In this document: positions 29,918 through 38,197 of the stretch, in pieces
Position numbering within the stretch: position 1 is the stretch's first letter
Layout of the letters: each line of letters opens with the position of its first letter
NCBI GenBank assembly: GCA_946404405.1
Contig: CAMJDL010000030.1
Span: forward strand, 1 to 40,214
Length of the DNA: 40,214 bases
Source: an uncultured Prevotella sp.
Lineage (GTDB): Bacteria > Bacteroidota > Bacteroidia > Bacteroidales > Bacteroidaceae
Direction: 5' to 3'
Made by a program: the position numbers and the translations under genes
Notes under the pieces: model-generated
The model's input: the letters and a program-made list of their open reading frames with translations, nothing else
What the model was told of the DNA's origin: nothing
The model's database searches: none

Positions 29918-32900
29918 CTATGGACGTCCGCCACCAAAGCCACCGCCTCCACCAAAGCCGCCTCCGAAGCCGCCTCCACCAAAGCCGCCTCCGCCGAAGC
30001 CGCCAGGACCGTCACCGCCGAAACCACGACGACCACCGCGTCCGCCACCATTGCCTCCTCCAAAGAAGTTCATGCGATAGCTAACGTGTATCATGGCGTA
30101 CGAAGTGATGGCATTGACCTCTTGGTCGCGCCAGCCATTGGCATTGACAGTGCGTGAGAAATTAGTCTGCTCGTGTAGGATGTCGTACCACTGCAACATC
30201 ACCGTCAACACCTTTCCGCGTAAGAAGCTATGCGACAGTTGGGCATTCCACAACAATTCATCGGTGTTCAGCGTCTCGTCAGCATAGCCACGCTTGCTAT
30301 ACATGTGGAAATCGGTAGAGAGATTCGAACCCCAAGGGAATGTTATTTTAGTGTTGCCGCCATATTGGAAGTTCCATGTTGTCAGGTTGTTTGAGGCCTG
30401 CAAACGGTTCTCGGTACGAGCGTAGGTGGTACGTCCGTTCAGCGAGAAGCTGAGCCATTTGTTACGGAAACTGAGTGAAACAGACGGATTGACGTTATAG
30501 GTATGTGTCACGTTACGATCAGGCGTGGCTGTACGGTTCAGGTTAACATAGCCTACACGGTGCGAGTAGCTGGCATTGATCGAACCTGTGATGTCCCAAC
30601 GGTTCAGGGTGTCTAGACCAACGGTAAATCCCATGCCGAAGTTGGCATTCCAGTTACCATTGATATTTTCTGGTCGTGAAATGCGTCCACCTGTCGTCTC
30701 GTTGTAGGTCACGATATTACCAATGCTATTGCTGGTTACCGTCCATCCTGCGTTTGAGTTGAAACTCCAATTACGTTGATTCTTAGGCACTTGGAACCCA
30801 AGACTGTCAGTGACGATGGTTGGCTGTCGCATCATTTGGAAATTGACGCGGAGGTTTGAGTTAAATGAAGGTTTCAAGCCGGGGTTACCCATCGTGATGC
30901 TCAGTGGATTGGTATCATCGTATATGTCAAGTAACTGCGTGATGTTTGGCTGCTGCGTCTGTCCACGGAACTGTACTTGCAGGTTGGTCTGCTGGTTGAA
31001 ACGGTAGCGCATGTTCAGCGTTGGCGATATGTTGGTCACTGTGCGTACGGTATCAACGGGACGCCCTAGATATTGCTGGATGAAGTGTGAGCGCTGGGGT
31101 AGTATGGAGACGCCAAGATTCATATTTATTTTCTCTCGAACATAGCGCAACTGCACTTCGATGTTATGGTTATACTCCGTGCGCTCTGAATAGCGGCTCA
31201 GGTCGTTGCTGAGGTAGCTCTCGTATGGATTGTCCAGATAACCAAACAGGGCTGTCCAGTCGCGATAGTCCTGCAGGACTTCTGCAAAGGCAGCGTCAGA
31301 ATAGTTGGGGAAGTCATAAGTGGCAGGGTCACTCTTCTGATGGCTGTATTCGTAGCGATAGTTCAGTTGCAGGAACAGTCCCATCTGTCCGAATCCGCGC
31401 GGTTGGTTACGCCCGAAGGGACCACGCTGTCGTTGTCCGTTTGGTAAAGTCTCCTGTTCTTTGGCCTTGAATGTCAACAATGGCTCTGTATAGGTGAATC
31501 CCAACGAATAGTTCAGGTTGTCGTTATCAGAGAGCGTATAGCGGTTCGTCTGATAGGTGGAGTCTCCGCCCAGAATGGTCTTTTGCTGGTACAGGTGTAC
31601 TGCTGATAGACTTGCATTCTTGTTGTTGCCGTCGCGATAGCTGAAATTGGCACTCAAAGCTACATTTCTACCATTGGTCCCCAGGCGGCGATACAACTGT
31701 ACTTGTGCGTTGACATTTTTGTTCTCGCCATAGCTCAGCGACTTGTTCTGGCGGCTGTTGACAACTAACGAGTCGTTGTCCAACGTTCGCAGACCTTCAT
31801 CACTCAATGGATCGAGCACATAATCGAAAGGATTTCTGTTGAATGATGCCGAGGTCGAAAAACTTCTGCTGTCGTTGGTAGAGAAACTGATGTCAGGACG
31901 GAACGACAGGGTTGTCATGGGGTTGATGGTCCATTGCAGGTTCATGTTACCCGTCCAACTGTTATTACGCGAGTAGCTCTGGCTGATACTGTTCGAGAAG
32001 GCGCCACCACGCGTATTGACGAAACTCTCCGAGCCCGTACGGTTCCAGTTGTCGGTATCACCATGGTTCCACGTCACTCGACCACTCAGTTTCAGTTTGT
32101 TCTGCTTCTCATAGCTGATGTCCAGCGCACCAGTTTTTGTTTCGCGCTGTCCTTGTCCGTTGCCTCGTCCTCGTCCGCCTCGTCCGCTGAAGTTACGGTC
32201 GTTCACGTTGTTGGCATTACCCATAAACGTATAGCGGATGTCACCGAAAGGTTTCATGGCTGTCAGACGGATGCCGTAACGTCCGTCAGTACCGTAACCG
32301 ATATCCGGATTGGCCTGCAAGCCTTTTCTGGCACTGCGCTTGGTCACAAATTCCAGCACGAAGTCGTCGTTACCGTCGTCAATACCCGTCATACGGCTCA
32401 GGTCGCTCTTCTCGTCGTAAGCCTTCACCTGATCAACCACGTATGAGGGCAGATTCTTCATCACCGCATCGTTGTTGCCAGTCATGAAGTCGCGTCCGTC
32501 CAACTTAAAGCGCTTTACGTCCTTTCCGTTGATGCTGATCTTACCGTCGTCGTCAATCTTTGCACCAGGCAGGGCTTCTACCAGTGCTTCGATGACTGAC
32601 CCTTCCGGCACACGATAGGCGTCGGCATTATAAACTACCGTATCGTCCTTGATAATCATCTTGGGCAAATTGGCTGTCACTACCGCCTCGTCCAGCTGCA
32701 TGGCATCAGGCGTCAGTTCTATTTTGCCAAGTGTCTGCGTATGGCCTGCCGTCAGGCTGACACGCTGTTCAGACGTCTTAAATCCTAAAAATGAGATGCG
32801 TAGCAAAAATGACCCCGTACTATTGGTATTGAACGAGAATCGGCCTTGAGCATCCGATAAGGTTCCTCCGACAAGTGTCGTGTCCCTGCCAATACGATAT

Positions 32901-33040
32901 AACTGTGCTGTTGCCCTTATTAAAGGCTCGTTGGTTTCGGCATCCGTCACGCGTCCTGTCAGCGATGGCGTTTGGGCTGACAAGTTAAGGAATCCGAAAC
33001 AGCAAATAATAAATAAAAAAGCGGGTCGTAGAAGTCTCAT
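29918..33040 (-). CDS. Outer membrane beta-barrel protein (OMP_b-brl_3-like), Gly-rich C-terminal tail
   Basis: The 1040-aa protein has a signal peptide (about 1-22) and a carboxypeptidase-regulatory-like domain (SLTGRVTDAETNEPLIRA, about 25-110). A plug-like domain follows (about 120-230; ISINGKDVKRFKLDGRDF), then a beta barrel of about 770 residues rich in alternating aromatic strands, as in TonB-dependent receptors of Bacteroidetes. The barrel seems to end at ISYRMNFF-type sequence; the last ~40 residues are almost all Gly/Phe/Arg (GGGNGGG, GGFGGGG). A second Gly/Arg patch (GGRGRGNGQGQ) lies in an early loop. The substrate is unknown; no TonB box can be assigned. There is no obvious -7 element; it may be weakly promoted or read from upstream past the hairpin at 33089-33120. 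Confidence 0.9.
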   Translation of the reverse strand: MRLLRPAFLFIICCFGFLNLSAQTPSLTGRVTDAETNEPLIRATAQLYRIGRDTTLVGGTLSDAQGRFSFNTNSTGSFLLRISFLGFKTSEQRVSLTAGHTQTLGKIELTPDAMQLDEAVVTANLPKMIIKDDTVVYNADAYRVPEGSVIEALVEALPGAKIDDDGKISINGKDVKRFKLDGRDFMTGNNDAVMKNLPSYVVDQVKAYDEKSDLSRMTGIDDGNDDFVLEFVTKRSARKGLQANPDIGYGTDGRYGIRLTAMKPFGDIRYTFMGNANNVNDRNFSGRGGRGRGNGQGQRETKTGALDISYEKQNKLKLSGRVTWNHGDTDNWNRTGSESFVNTRGGAFSNSISQSYSRNNSWTGNMNLQWTINPMTTLSFRPDISFSTNDSRSFSTSASFNRNPFDYVLDPLSDEGLRTLDNDSLVVNSRQNKSLSYGENKNVNAQVQLYRRLGTNGRNVALSANFSYRDGNNKNASLSAVHLYQQKTILGGDSTYQTNRYTLSDNDNLNYSLGFTYTEPLLTFKAKEQETLPNGQRQRGPFGRNQPRGFGQMGLFLQLNYRYEYSHQKSDPATYDFPNYSDAAFAEVLQDYRDWTALFGYLDNPYESYLSNDLSRYSERTEYNHNIEVQLRYVREKINMNLGVSILPQRSHFIQQYLGRPVDTVRTVTNISPTLNMRYRFNQQTNLQVQFRGQTQQPNITQLLDIYDDTNPLSITMGNPGLKPSFNSNLRVNFQMMRQPTIVTDSLGFQVPKNQRNWSFNSNAGWTVTSNSIGNIVTYNETTGGRISRPENINGNWNANFGMGFTVGLDTLNRWDITGSINASYSHRVGYVNLNRTATPDRNVTHTYNVNPSVSLSFRNKWLSFSLNGRTTYARTENRLQASNNLTTWNFQYGGNTKITFPWGSNLSTDFHMYSKRGYADETLNTDELLWNAQLSHSFLRGKVLTVMLQWYDILHEQTNFSRTVNANGWRDQEVNAITSYAMIHVSYRMNFFGGGNGGGRGGRRGFGGDGPGGFGGGGFGGGGFGGGFGGGGGFGGGRP

Positions 33041-33088
33041 TTAGTCTATGTTTTACCCTTTGACGTAAATGAAACCCAAAAGTTTAAA

Positions 33089-33120
33089 ATCAAATGGGGA
33101 CAAATCTGCCCCCATTTGAT
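33089..33120 (-). terminator. Terminator-like hairpin with GGGGACA motif between 33127 and 33040
   Basis: ATCAAATGGGG (33089-33099) pairs with CCCCATTTGAT (33110-33120) around a 10-nt loop. On the minus strand it is followed by TTTAAACTTTT. It lies just after the stop of the secreted-protein gene. It shares ATGGGGACA with the 791-857 palindrome. Confidence 0.7.
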
Positions 33121-33126
33121 TGATAC

Positions 33127-34158
33127 TTAGAATTTTCCTTGTATTTTGTCTGCAGGAATCTCTACCGGCGTCTTCAATCCTGGCCAGTAGTTAGTCCAGT
33201 CTGTTGTCTTGCCCTGAGCGCTGTCAGCTTTCTTGATGCCGTGACGGAAAGCACCCTCTACTACATAGTACTTACCATTCTTCTCATAGAAAGTCTTGAA
33301 CTGCATCTCCTGGATAGAAGACCACTCATCCTTGTATTCGGGCATGGTGAATACAGGCAGGCCCTGCCAAGCGAACGATGTAGAATAGGTGCCGAGAATC
33401 TTGGTGGGAGCCAGTGCCGACTTCACCTTGGCATTGATCTTTGCCTTGTAGTCAGCCACTGCCTTGGCATTGCGATTCTTGTCGCTGAGGTCGTTCAGCA
33501 GGTAGTTCTTGTCCACGATGCTCTTGATATACTCAGCATTAGCCTCGGCCTGCTTCTCTTCAGCAGTCTTCTCCTTAGTACCAGTCTGGCTCAGGTAGAG
33601 CTGCTTGATACGGGCACACTCTGCAGTCAGGGCGTCAGCATCAGTCTTCGAGATGGGCTCGCTCTTGGCGTTGTTCTTCTTTTCCTGTGCACGCTTGATG
33701 TTTTCAGGAATCTGGTTGTTCACCATATCCAACACATAAGCAGGCTGAGCGTGAGCACTGAAAGTCTCGGTGTTGCCCTTCAGATAGCGCAGGATGAAGG
33801 TCAGCTGACGAGCAGCCTCATAGGCATTTCGCACATTTTGGTTCTTGGTATAGTCCTCTACGCTGGCCCATTTCCATAGTATTCTGCCGTTCTCAGTCTG
33901 GTCCAGTCCCAGATATTTGTCCATACCGCCAGCCTTTTCGGCATTCTTCTTCTCCATCACAGCAGGGTGGGAGGCATCATAGTCAGCCTGAGCCTTGGCT
34001 GTTACGTCATCATTGCTACTGCTGGTATTTTCACTAACTCCAACAGCTTTCTTGGCTTTCTTCACAAGTCCGCCAAACTGAGCATGGGCGGGTGTCTGAA
34101 CTGCAAAGGCGAGGGCGATACCCATGCACACTTGCATCATCAAATGGCTTTTTTTCAT
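33127..34158 (-). CDS. Secreted protein of unknown function (343 aa)
   Basis: A signal peptide ends at PAHAQ; the mature N-terminus FGGLVKKAKKAVGVSENTSSS is followed by a Ser/Asn linker, then a helix-rich body (KNQNVRNAYEAARQLTFILRYLKGN, AEEKQAEANAEYIKSIVDKNYLLND). The C-terminal part is beta-rich (STSFAWQGLPVFTMPEYKDEWSS, GKYYVVEGAFRHG). I do not recognise the domain; similar secreted proteins occur in Prevotella. It has its own -7 element (34245-34252) and a terminator, so it is a single-gene unit. Confidence 0.82.
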   Translation of the reverse strand: MKKSHLMMQVCMGIALAFAVQTPAHAQFGGLVKKAKKAVGVSENTSSSNDDVTAKAQADYDASHPAVMEKKNAEKAGGMDKYLGLDQTENGRILWKWASVEDYTKNQNVRNAYEAARQLTFILRYLKGNTETFSAHAQPAYVLDMVNNQIPENIKRAQEKKNNAKSEPISKTDADALTAECARIKQLYLSQTGTKEKTAEEKQAEANAEYIKSIVDKNYLLNDLSDKNRNAKAVADYKAKINAKVKSALAPTKILGTYSTSFAWQGLPVFTMPEYKDEWSSIQEMQFKTFYEKNGKYYVVEGAFRHGIKKADSAQGKTTDWTNYWPGLKTPVEIPADKIQGKF

Positions 34159-34244
34159 TTCCTTTTAGTTTTAATTAAATTAGTAATAATGGTTACATTA
34201 AATTTCGGTGTCTGAATTCGAGCCTTACAGCCCGTTCAACCCTG

Positions 34245-34252
34245 CAAAGGTA
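34245..34252 (-). promoter_or_regulatory. Promoter -7 element (TACCTTTG) of the secreted-protein gene
   Basis: Minus-strand TACCTTTGCAGG, with an 87-base leader to ATG 34158. About 50 bases upstream is a tandem TTGCTGCCACA repeat with 18-bp spacing (34299-34309 and 34317-34327). Confidence 0.7.
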
Positions 34253-34298
34253 CAAATTAATTCCATTATTCCCAAACTTTTTCCACTAAAAATTGCTC

Positions 34299-34327
34299 TT
34301 GCTGCCACACTTTTCGTTGCTGCCACA
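34299..34327. repeat. Two TTGCTGCCACA copies, 18 bp apart
   Basis: Identical 11-mers at 34299-34309 and 34317-34327 lie upstream of the 34245-34252 promoter, at about -55 to -85 from the transcription start. Such spaced direct repeats could be a regulator site; nothing in the sequence names the regulator. Confidence 0.5.
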
Positions 34328-34366
34328 GCACGACAAACGCCCCATACAAAGGCTTTTCAAGTGATT

Positions 34367-34712
34367 ATTAGTATCTAAGACGGCTTCTACGACAGTAAAA
34401 CAAGTTGTTTTGGTATCGTAGAAGGCGCTTCTATTACTGTAAAGTACCATTCCTTCGTCACCAAAACAACTTGTTTTACTGTAGTGATATATAGTGTCAT
34501 TGACATTAGCAATAACACCTTACCTAATAAATTGACTTTAAATACGTTAGAAGTAAAAGTGACATTAACATCAAAAACAGCACTTTCAAAAGTTTTGCGG
34601 TATACTGAAGGTGTATACCTATTCACAATCTGATGGGTAATCACGACCTTTTTGATTGAATCCTGAACAACCTGAAAACAGTAGGGAGCCAGCCACAACG
34701 GTTGGCTCCCTT
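34367..34712. repeat. Dispersed repeat of about 340 bp, right copy (inverted)
   Basis: This matches the reverse complement of 1357-1697, with long complementary arms at 34393-34414 and 34460-34481 and the GGAGCC hairpin at 34685-34710. The middle (about 34575-34650) differs from the left copy. A continuous minus-strand frame (34719 to 34387) covers it; the 65 C-terminal residues are similar in the left copy, but codon use and lack of recognisable homology make it an unlikely gene. Together the two copies bracket about 33 kb. Confidence 0.85.
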
Positions 34713-34756
34713 GATTCATTACGGATCTATCATTTGAGGATAGGTGTTAGACGAAA

Positions 34757-34786
34757 AAAAGTCTCAACCTTTCGATTGAGACTTTT
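34757..34786 (+). terminator. Intrinsic terminator-like hairpin before the integrase gene
   Basis: AAAAGTCTCAA (34757-34767) pairs with TTGAGACTTTT (34776-34786) around 8 nt. It is symmetric enough to act in both directions; there is no gene between it and the repeat. Confidence 0.7.
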
Positions 34787-34923
34787 GCGCTTCAGGATGG
34801 GCTTGAATTTAAGAAGATGAAATTATTAGAAATATTCGTAAATCGCAAAAAACTTATTATCAATAAGTTACAACAACATATCAAAAAGCTTTCAAAAGTT
34901 AAAATTTCACCAAATCTCAAATT

Positions 34924-34944
34924 TTGGCTACAAATTGGCTACAA
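34924..34944. repeat. Direct repeat of TTGGCTACAA just upstream of the integrase
   Basis: TTGGCTACAA at 34924-34933 and 34935-34944 are separated by one base. Tandem short repeats in front of an integrase gene are often recombinase arm sites; that role is inferred. Confidence 0.5.
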
Positions 34945-34961
34945 CTTTCAAGGAAAATATG

Positions 34962-34969
34962 TATCTTTG
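34962..34969 (+). promoter_or_regulatory. Promoter -7 element (TATCTTTG) of the integrase; also a GTATCTTTGC site
   Basis: TATCTTTGC is a standard -7 element; with the preceding G the sequence GTATCTTTGC fits the GTANNTTTGC core used by CTnDOT-type integrases, so it might also be an attachment core. The two readings cannot be separated here. Confidence 0.5.
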
Positions 34970-34992
34970 CACCGTCAAAAATACAATATAGC

Positions 34993-35985
34993 TTGTCACA
35001 ATTCTTTTTGAGAACCAACAAAAGTGAAGGTAAAGCTCCCCTGTATGTCAGAACCCTCAACAAAAAGGTTTCCTGTTTTCGTAAACTCTGTAACCTCGCG
35101 GCCATGGAGGGCTACAACAAAAATGCTGTTTCCCTGAGGGTGTGGAAAGACAAAGCAGTCAAAGAGATAGACAAGCGGGCCGAGATATACCTGACTGACG
35201 AGGAAATTGATGCCATGTATGAGCTGAAACTTACAGGCGACAATGAAATCGTACGTGACATCTTTCTCCTTGGATACTTTAGTTGCCAACGCTATAGCGA
35301 TTACTGCAAGTTGAGGGAAGAGAATTTTATCACGTATAACAAAAGTGGCTTGATTACTTTGACACAGAAGAAGGGAGGGGCACGCGATGTTGATAATATC
35401 GTGGGAGGGCACCCTAAGAAGAAGGTCGAAGTACCCATCTTCGATAATCGTGTCTATGAACTCTGCGAAAAGTATCACTACGATTTCCCGGAAATAGATG
35501 TTCAGAAAATGAATTTGAAGATAAAGGCTGTAGGGTATGAGCTGTCAAAAACCGTTCCCTCTTTTCGAGAAAAGTATGTAACGGTATTGACGACTGTAGA
35601 AAAACGGTCGGAGAACACCTATGAGAAGCTGTTGGAGAAGAAGAAAAAAGGCATCAAGTTTACGGAAAATGAACGTAAGTGGTTTCACAAACTGGATAGA
35701 TGGGCCAAGATTAGAAATGGTTCTCCTCTTTGGGAACGGAACAAACATGGCGAAGTTGTGCGTGCCAAATATGAACTGATATGCTCACACACGGCACGAA
35801 GAAGTGGAACCACTAACCTATATAAATTAGGCGTACTGTCCGACCTGGAACTACGTAGCATAACAGGCCATGAGTCGCAGAAGAACTTTGAGGGGTACAT
35901 ACGCATCGGCATTTCAGAACAGGCCCTAAGAGTAGGCGGCAAGATTAAAGCTGCAATGGAAGCGAAGAAGCAGGTTGACAAGTAG
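34993..35985 (+). CDS. Tyrosine recombinase/integrase with shortened N-terminus
   Basis: The catalytic domain (about residue 60 on) is intact: Arg in SCQRYSDY, Lys in LTQKKGG, HTARR (His-x-x-Arg), His in ITGHES and Tyr in GYIRIG, as in Bacteroidetes mobile-element integrases. The N-terminus is odd: a short piece of the arm-binding domain (SQFFLRTNKSEGKAPLYVRTLNKKV) runs straight into the segment just before the catalytic domain (LAAMEGYNKNAVSLRVWK), so the SAM-like core-binding domain appears deleted. No ATG follows the promoter until 35104; candidate starts are TTG at 34993 or 35008, and 34993 is used here. The longer open frame to 34924 includes the promoter. It may be inactive. Confidence 0.72.
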   Translation: MSQFFLRTNKSEGKAPLYVRTLNKKVSCFRKLCNLAAMEGYNKNAVSLRVWKDKAVKEIDKRAEIYLTDEEIDAMYELKLTGDNEIVRDIFLLGYFSCQRYSDYCKLREENFITYNKSGLITLTQKKGGARDVDNIVGGHPKKKVEVPIFDNRVYELCEKYHYDFPEIDVQKMNLKIKAVGYELSKTVPSFREKYVTVLTTVEKRSENTYEKLLEKKKKGIKFTENERKWFHKLDRWAKIRNGSPLWERNKHGEVVRAKYELICSHTARRSGTTNLYKLGVLSDLELRSITGHESQKNFEGYIRIGISEQALRVGGKIKAAMEAKKQVDK

Positions 35986-36151
35986 AAATCTCTAAGGGGT
36001 TTTCAACTGTCAACTTCAGAAATGTTTAAAAGGAATTACAAAAGTGTGAGTTTACATAAGTCAAAGATGTAAAAAATAACATTTTAATCCATAAAAACGT
36101 AAAAACATTACGAAATATCGAAATAAATTTGGAAATTTGACGATTTTATTC

Positions 36152-36159
36152 TATCTTTG
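36152..36159 (+). promoter_or_regulatory. Promoter -7 element (TATCTTTG) of the ATPase gene
   Basis: TATCTTTG lies 23 bases before ATG 36183. The 190-bp region after the integrase is AT-rich with no other feature seen. Confidence 0.65.
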
Positions 36160-36182
36160 TAGCGATTTTCAATGATAAGCGT

Positions 36183-37400
36183 ATGATAGCAGAGTTTAGA
36201 GTCAGCAATTTTTTCTCCATCAGGAATGAGCAGATGATTAGTTTCGTGGCCACGCCCGACAAGTTCATGAACGAGGAGTATTGTAACAAAGTGACGGATG
36301 ACGTCAGTCTATTAAAGATTGGTGTTATCTATGGTGCCAACGCTTCTGGTAAGAGTAATGTGCTAAAAGCGCTCTCTTTTTTCAAACAACTGATGCAGCG
36401 TGTACCTCAGGACAGGAACGAGTCGATGAAACTGGTTCCCTTCCTGCTGGATGAACAGTCAAGAAACGAACATTGCCGTATGGGTATGGACTTCTATCTT
36501 GAAGGTGTACGCTATGTGCTGAACATTGAGTTTGACGACGTGCGTATCTATGAAGAGACGTTGATGGCCTATACCACTAACCGCCCAACGAACCTTTATC
36601 GTCGTATATATAATAAGGTAAAGGATGCTACGGAGATTACCTTCAGCACTAAGGCCAAGTTGACCCAGAAGAGCCAGACGATTATTGAAGGCAACACCGT
36701 CAACAACTGTAGTGTGATTGCTGCTTTCGGAAAGTCGAATGTCGAAGCTTCACAGTTGAATGCCGTCTACGATTTCTTCTCGAAGCATTGCAGCGACCAG
36801 TTGACACCAGATGTTTCACTATCTGATTTCACTCGAAACTATCTGGAAAATGATCGCGATGGTTCACTTAAACGCTTCTTGGTTTTCATGCTTAAAGCCT
36901 CTGACTTCAACATTGATAATGTAGAGTTACGAAAGATCGGAGCCACGCCCGAACTACTATTCAAGCACAAGACAGACAATGGCACCTTTGACCTACCAGA
37001 AAGCTATGAGTCACGTGGTACCATGCGCTTCATGGGTATGACTACCATTCTGAAACAGTTGCTCTTCGATTCTCATTTTATCGCCATCGACGAGTTGGAA
37101 ACCAGCATTCATTACGAATTGCTGTCTTATCTGATTAAGGTGTTTATCGCTAATAGCGACAACACTTCCCAATTACTCTTCACGACCCATGACATAAACC
37201 TGCTGAACGAGGATTTCGTTCGTCGTGATACGGTGTGGTTCACAGATAAGAATTCCGAGGGCGAGACTCGCATAGAGCGTCTCTCGTCAATGGGATTACA
37301 CAAGAACCTGTCACCTTATAATGCCTATAAACAAGGAAAACTCGTAGATTTGCCATTCCTTGGTAGTCAGTATCTGGACTTAAAGGAGATTGAAGGATGA
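36183..37400 (+). CDS. AAA15-family ATPase (RloA/abortive-infection type)
   Basis: The 405-aa ATPase has Walker A GANASGKSN at 51-59, the ABC-like signature region ESRGTMRF near 276-283, Walker B FIAIDELETS (about 299-308) and an H-loop TTHD (334-337), the layout of RloA, OLD and related ATPases in phage-defence and abortive-infection modules. These usually come with a small partner (RloB or a nuclease). Here the following frame overlaps the stop codon by ATGA and is truncated. Own promoter at 36152-36159. The role in defence is inferred from the family and partner; the exact effector is unknown. Confidence 0.88.
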   Translation: MIAEFRVSNFFSIRNEQMISFVATPDKFMNEEYCNKVTDDVSLLKIGVIYGANASGKSNVLKALSFFKQLMQRVPQDRNESMKLVPFLLDEQSRNEHCRMGMDFYLEGVRYVLNIEFDDVRIYEETLMAYTTNRPTNLYRRIYNKVKDATEITFSTKAKLTQKSQTIIEGNTVNNCSVIAAFGKSNVEASQLNAVYDFFSKHCSDQLTPDVSLSDFTRNYLENDRDGSLKRFLVFMLKASDFNIDNVELRKIGATPELLFKHKTDNGTFDLPESYESRGTMRFMGMTTILKQLLFDSHFIAIDELETSIHYELLSYLIKVFIANSDNTSQLLFTTHDINLLNEDFVRRDTVWFTDKNSEGETRIERLSSMGLHKNLSPYNAYKQGKLVDLPFLGSQYLDLKEIEG

Positions 37401-37587
37401 AGAAGTCAATTGTCATTACTTTATTCGCACGAAGCTTTATGACTACCTCGTTACGAATGGCAGTTTGGAACGTGCCAAGTCAAATGCAGAAAAACTTTCA
37501 GCTATGAGCAAGGCGTTGCCTGAAGACAGGATCGCCTACTCGGAGATCTATAAGGTAATAACGTTGCTCGATAATCTAAACCAATAG
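37397..37587 (+). pseudogene. Decayed partner gene of the ATPase, RloB-like remnant
   Basis: The ATPase stop overlaps an ATG (ATGA at 37397-37400), whose frame starts MKKSIVIT but ends early. A conserved-looking tail (LYDYLVTNGSLERAKSNAEKL, then ALPEDRIAYSEIYKVITLLDNL) is in a different frame that opens at TTG 37390 and stops at 37587. The tail resembles the C-terminus of RloB-type proteins, which are about 200 aa, so roughly two thirds of the gene seems missing with a frame change at the join. The assignment is tentative. Confidence 0.5.
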
Positions 37588-37595
37588 TTCGTTGA

Positions 37596-37713
37596 TTTGT
37601 GAGATTTCTACAAAAATGGCTGTTTTCTTTTTGCAATTCCATGAGATAACTCACTTTTATGCAGAAATTTCACAAATAAGCGAGTTATCTTTCAAAAAAT
37701 CTATAGATAACTC
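37596..37713. repeat. Nested inverted repeats in the convergent gap
   Basis: TTTGTGAGATTTCT (37596-37609) is the complement of AGAAATTTCACAAA (37663-37676) with one mismatch. GATAACTC at 37645-37652 pairs with GAGTTATC at 37682-37689 and is repeated at 37706-37713. It lies between the decayed partner gene and a convergent minus-strand gene; it may serve as a terminator or be a remnant of a mobile-element end. Confidence 0.55.
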
Positions 37714-37740
37714 TATTTTCCATTTCTTACCAAGAAAGAC

Positions 37741-38124
37741 TTAGCGGGATTTGGAATTCAAGAAGGGAACCTCGCCTGTAAGACCGCCATAGCTCTTGGC
37801 GGCAGCTTGGAGTGCTTCTTCGGAGATGTATCGCTCGTAATAGGTGCAGCGGGTGACGACATGCTGACGGGAAGCGTGACCATTTTTGAGACGGACAAGG
37901 GCGAAGCCGAACATGGGGTCGGCAAAGCGGTGGTCTATGAGGGCGAGGGTGCCTTTAGTGCTTTTGTAGGGCGAGAGGAGGGTTGAGGGGGCAAGGGTGA
38001 AATCGTCTATGGAGAGGGTTTCCACCTTGACGCTCAGATAGAATTGGTCGGGCCAATCCTGATGGGTAATGACTTTTTGGTGCAACACGTAGAGCAAGAA
38101 CGTGTCGTTCTCAATCCTTGCCAT
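37741..38124 (-). CDS. Uncharacterised protein (127 aa)
   Basis: Start ATG 38124 (MARIENDTFLLYVLHQKV) is preferred to the TTG two codons upstream. The protein has no signal peptide; it is ordinary in composition, with LLSPYKSTKGTLALIDHRFADPMFGFALVRLKNG and a C-terminal KSYGGLTGEVPFLNSKSR. I do not recognise the family. It lies 154 bases after the 510-aa gene, separated by a short tandem repeat (38198-38242), and may be in its operon. Confidence 0.72.
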   Translation of the reverse strand: MARIENDTFLLYVLHQKVITHQDWPDQFYLSVKVETLSIDDFTLAPSTLLSPYKSTKGTLALIDHRFADPMFGFALVRLKNGHASRQHVVTRCTYYERYISEEALQAAAKSYGGLTGEVPFLNSKSR

Positions 38125-38197
38125 ATCCAAGTGTATTTGTTGGTTCTACTTTGCTCTATTGTTCCTCTAAGGTTCCTCCGTGCTTGCTCCCATATTT

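Noticed and set aside
34387..34719. 110-codon frame on the minus strand through the right repeat copy
   Set aside because: It runs through the hairpins and has a non-protein-like composition; the left copy keeps only about 65 codons. I kept it as a repeat and raised the coding question as a finding.
34962..34969. GTATCTTTGC as a proven CTnDOT-type attachment site
   Set aside because: The same ten bases form the normal -7 promoter element in this lineage (also at 39944-39953), so sequence alone cannot distinguish an attachment core from a promoter.
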